Source: JBBQWZ01 sp043788745 (GTDB taxonomy: Bacteria; Acidobacteriota; Terriglobia; Bryobacterales; Bryobacteraceae). Taken from it: a DNA stretch of 9,181 bases. Below the pieces are notes generated by a model, which was given only the letters and a program-made list of their open reading frames with translations, did not search any database and had not been told where the DNA came from. Below, piece after piece: positions 7,627-9,181 of this stretch. Each line of letters begins with the position of its first letter. Positions within the stretch are counted from its first letter, which is position 1. The translations under genes and the position numbers were made by a program. The stretch lies in the NCBI GenBank assembly GCA_043788745.1, contig JAYVTO010000231.1, forward strand, positions 1 to 9,181. The letters run 5' to 3'.

Positions 7627-8361
7627 GTTCTGGCCTTATCGGATAGGCGCGGAATTGTGTGAGTTACGTTCGACCGCCAAGTTCGGCTGAGACTGGCAGT
7701 CGCGTCCAACCGCGAACCTATCAGCGGCAGCGCAGTGCGACGCCAATTCTGAGAGGCCCAAATCGAATGTCGCTCTGTCTAACGCCCCGCTAGAGCCGAA
7801 CCGCAACCGCAACGGACCTCACACTGATAGCGCCGAACGGCGACCTTACAGAACTGTGAAAAAATCCTCCGGCCGCGCGCCAGCAAAGAACCGCGAACGT
7901 GAGTGAGCGGCCACCGGCAACAACCCCTTTCACGCTCAGGGCACCCTGAAGCGATGTTCATTGCGAAATGCGCCAAATCCGAGCCGCGACCAAAGCGGCA
8001 CGAAGGGCCGCGTCGGGAGCGGATTCGCCAGGCCGGCGGCCCTCCCTGCTGCTACCAAGATTCAACGGTTTACAGTGTGGTTTCAGGGCAGTGAGCGGAT
8101 CTAGCCCATACCGACAGCGCCCGATTGATCCCCGCGCGCTGTCTGGGCGCGGCTCCTTTTTGATGCCGACCAGCCCGCCCCGACCACGCGGGTGAGTTTT
8201 GCTTTGACGCCAAAACGTCGAGTGCAACCAATTGGACCAATAGCAACTAAACAGCCGCTTACAGCGTGCGGCCGACACAACTCCGTATATTCGGTCCGAC
8301 ATTCCAGAAACAGACATCCACCTTGCGGACTCATACCAGAAGATGGGTATCGTTTCAGCCT
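7627..8361. other. Gene-poor spacer between rnpB terminator and the NHL protein gene
   Basis: About 735 bases with no frame showing convincing protein features on either strand, no tRNA-like T-loop and no recognisable transposase. Short open frames here are arginine-rich and show no domain or good ribosome site. The left end must carry the promoter and leader of the NHL protein gene, but I could not see a clear -35/-10 pair. Several palindromes cluster at 7831-7949 (listed separately). A few TTGCGG-type hexamers repeat at 7800-7812 on the minus strand. Confidence 0.5.
7831..7949. repeat. Cluster of palindromes, possible REP-like or MITE-like dispersed element
   Basis: Perfect arms CGCCG/CGGCG around AA at 7831-7842; GGCCGC at 7871-7876 pairs with GCGGCC at 7907-7912; TCAGGG and CCCTGA surround CA at 7936-7949. 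Between them is an AACGTGAGTGAGCGG segment (7896-7910) whose minus strand would read as LTHVRGS in one frame. Similar peptides appear, as I recall, in spurious small ORFs of other large-genome bacteria, which would fit a dispersed non-coding repeat. That recollection cannot be checked here, so the call is tentative. Confidence 0.3.
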
Positions 8362-8394
8362 ACAAAATCGCCTCCGAAAACCGCGCAGAGGCGA
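8362..8394 (-). terminator. Probable intrinsic terminator of rnpB
   Basis: On the minus strand TCGCCTC (8394-8388) pairs perfectly with GAGGCGA (8374-8368) around a 13-base loop, and is followed at once by TTTTG (8367-8363). It starts 3 bases after the rnpB P1 helix, the expected place for the transcript end. Confidence 0.65.
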
Positions 8395-8396
8395 AT

Positions 8397-8790
8397 TGGG
8401 TTCCGCCGGCCGATAAGCCGGTTTTTGTGCCTCGCCGAAGCAAGGTGGCAGCCATTCCTCTCGACCGCCCATCGCTGGACGGCTCTAGCAACCTACCCGG
8501 AAGTCCTAACGGAGCGGGCCGCTCCTGCTCCCCTATTTGGTCTTGCTCCGCATGGGGTTTTGCCTGCCAACCGCATTACTGCGGCTGCGGTGCGCTCTTA
8601 CCGCACCTTTTCACCCTTACCGCCACGGTTGCCCATGACGGCGGTACATTTTCTGTGCCACTTTCCGTAGAATCCGCTTTGAGCGAACCCCCCCGGCCGT
8701 TAGCCGGCATGCTGCCCTATGGAGACCGGACTTTCCTCCCGCGCACTGGCCGAAACCAGGATTGGGCGGCTGCCTGTCCGGCGGAACCCG
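8397..8790 (-). ncRNA. rnpB: RNase P RNA (bacterial type A)
   Basis: This is the catalytic RNA that removes 5' leaders from tRNA precursors. The ends close a perfect 12-bp P1 helix: GGGTTCCGCCGG (minus strand, 8789-8778) with CCGGCGGAACCC (8409-8398). Near the 5' end is GGAGGAAAGTCCGG (8739-8726), followed by CTCCATAGGGCA, the hallmark 5' core of bacterial RNase P RNA. Further conserved blocks follow in the right order: GGTAAGGGTGAAAAGG then GGTAAGAGCGCACC within 8621-8589, CAAGACCAAATAGGGG within 8545-8530, GAGAGGAATGGCTGCCACC at 8462-8444, and ACCGGCTTATCGG just before the 3' P1 strand. The length of about 394 nt and element order fit the ancestral type A. A terminator-like hairpin follows directly. 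The exact ends are set from P1 and could move by a few bases. Confidence 0.95.
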
Positions 8791-8795
8791 CTTTT

Positions 8796-8801
8796 AGTAT
8801 G
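8796..8801 (-). promoter_or_regulatory. -10-like element for rnpB
   Basis: CATACT on the minus strand (4 of 6 consensus bases) sits 6 bases before the P1 strand GGGTTCC, a suitable place for initiation near the mature 5' end. No good -35 is visible at the usual spacing (8819-8825), so the call rests on position. It overlaps the -35 of the opposing plus-strand promoter. Confidence 0.3.
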
Positions 8802-8828
8802 ACAGCAGTTGACCTCGCGGAGTATGAT
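8799..8828 (+). promoter_or_regulatory. Candidate sigma-70-type promoter of the OmpA-family gene
   Basis: ATGACA (8799-8804, 5 of 6 consensus) and TATGAT (8823-8828, 5 of 6) with an 18-base spacer. Initiation near 8835 would give a leader of about 157 bases before ATG 8992. The boxes lie within a 25-base-spaced direct repeat AGTATGA (8796-8802 and 8821-8827). Confidence 0.4.
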
Positions 8829-8980
8829 AAAAAAGGACGGAGCTGCTCAGCCCGTGTTTCTAGCCGCAACATTTCGCGCGCGGATTGTTTCAAACATCGG
8901 GACTGGGAATTGGCATCAGGCAGGCCCGTTCATGTATTCTAGAAAAGGTTGTATGTCTTTGGTTACTATGGTTGGTTCAG

Positions 8981-8986
8981 GGAGGA
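8981..8986 (+). promoter_or_regulatory. Ribosome binding site deciding the OmpA-family start
   Basis: GGAGGA, 5 bases before ATG 8992. It favours 8992 over in-frame ATGs at 8932, 8953 and 8968, which lack an equally strong match and would place extra residues before the signal peptide. Confidence 0.65.
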
Positions 8987-8991
8987 AGCAT

Positions 8992-9181
8992 ATGGTTAAG
9001 ACGTTAGCGGCACTTCTCGCGCTCTTGGTGCTCAGCGGCATCATGGTGTTCGGACAAGGTTTGGACACGAGAGGCTTCACAAAGGACGATTGGGAAGAAG
9101 TCAATTTCGACTTCAAGTCCGCTGTCCTCACGGATGGCTTCCGCAGCTTGCTGCGGCTCGCGGAGCTGCTCCAAAAGAACC
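8992..9181 (+). CDS. OmpA-family exported protein, N-terminal part (cut by window end)
   Basis: The first 63 codons of a gene running off the right edge without a stop. Residues 1-22 form a signal peptide: K3, then LAALLALLVLSG, with probable cleavage after VFG and before QG. No cysteine is present at the cleavage region, so it is not a lipoprotein. The mature part then reads WEEVNFDFKSAVLTDGF followed by LLRLAELLQKN, the opening strand and first helix of an OmpA-type peptidoglycan-binding domain (usual pattern INFDFDSA.L, then L..LA..L...P). The conserved GHTD-type residues would lie beyond the window. It would act in the periplasm or outer envelope, anchoring to peptidoglycan. The start was chosen for the strong GGAGGA site and the clean signal peptide. 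It is divergent from rnpB. Other explanations are possible because only the N-terminus is visible. Confidence 0.7.
   Translation, partial: MVKTLAALLALLVLSGIMVFGQGLDTRGFTKDDWEEVNFDFKSAVLTDGFRSLLRLAELLQKN

Noticed and set aside
7779..7976. Small minus-strand frame of 65 codons containing LTHVRGS
   Set aside because: It overlaps the palindrome cluster and looks like translated repeat DNA; no protein family is recognisable.
8132..8165. Plus-strand hairpin CCGCGC/GCGCGG followed by a T-run as a terminator
   Set aside because: The stem is only 6 bp, the T-run is 4 bases away, and no plus-strand gene lies upstream to terminate.
8101..8472. Minus-strand open frame of 123 codons
   Set aside because: It runs through the 3' part of rnpB and its terminator, so it is not a credible gene.
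8343..8942. Plus-strand open frame of 199 codons
   Set aside because: Covers the antisense of rnpB, whose conserved core and P1 helix explain the sequence; the peptide has no domain character.

Overview
The window looks like chromosomal DNA of an Acidobacteriota member of the Solibacter/Bryobacter type (Bryobacterales). The strongest clue is the 1,501-residue secreted protein at 3121-7626. It combines NHL propeller repeats and BACON-like Ig modules with a C-terminal domain matching the TIGR03437 family, which is expanded in Solibacter and its relatives. The GC-rich coding sequence and the compact TadE/TadE/TadG triad fit this assignment. Taxonomy is inferred from domain content, not from a marker gene.

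Layout, left to right. All features except the last gene are on the minus strand. 45-1580: a MerR-type HTH regulator fused to a TPR-like region and a lysine/alanine-rich tail. 1684-2121, 2121-2576 and 2573-3028: three overlapping small genes for Tad (Flp pilus) minor pseudopilin-like proteins, read in the order TadG-like, TadE-like, TadE-like. 3121-7626: the giant NHL/BACON/TIGR03437 exported protein. 7627-8361: about 735 bases with no convincing gene but several palindromes, some REP-like. 8362-8394: a probable intrinsic terminator. 8397-8790: the RNase P RNA gene rnpB. 8791-8991: a divergent promoter region and leader. 8992 to the right edge: the start of a plus-strand exported OmpA-family protein, cut by the window end.

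The minus-strand protein genes could form one transcription unit (NHL protein, tadG-like, tadE-like, tadE-like, merR-like), because no convincing terminator is visible between them. The three tad genes share overlapping stop and start codons and are almost certainly translationally coupled. The Tad motor, platform, secretin and prepilin peptidase genes are not in the window, so the triad either works with a Tad apparatus encoded elsewhere or has a separate envelope role. A link between the triad, the large surface protein and the unusual regulator is inferred from gene order only.
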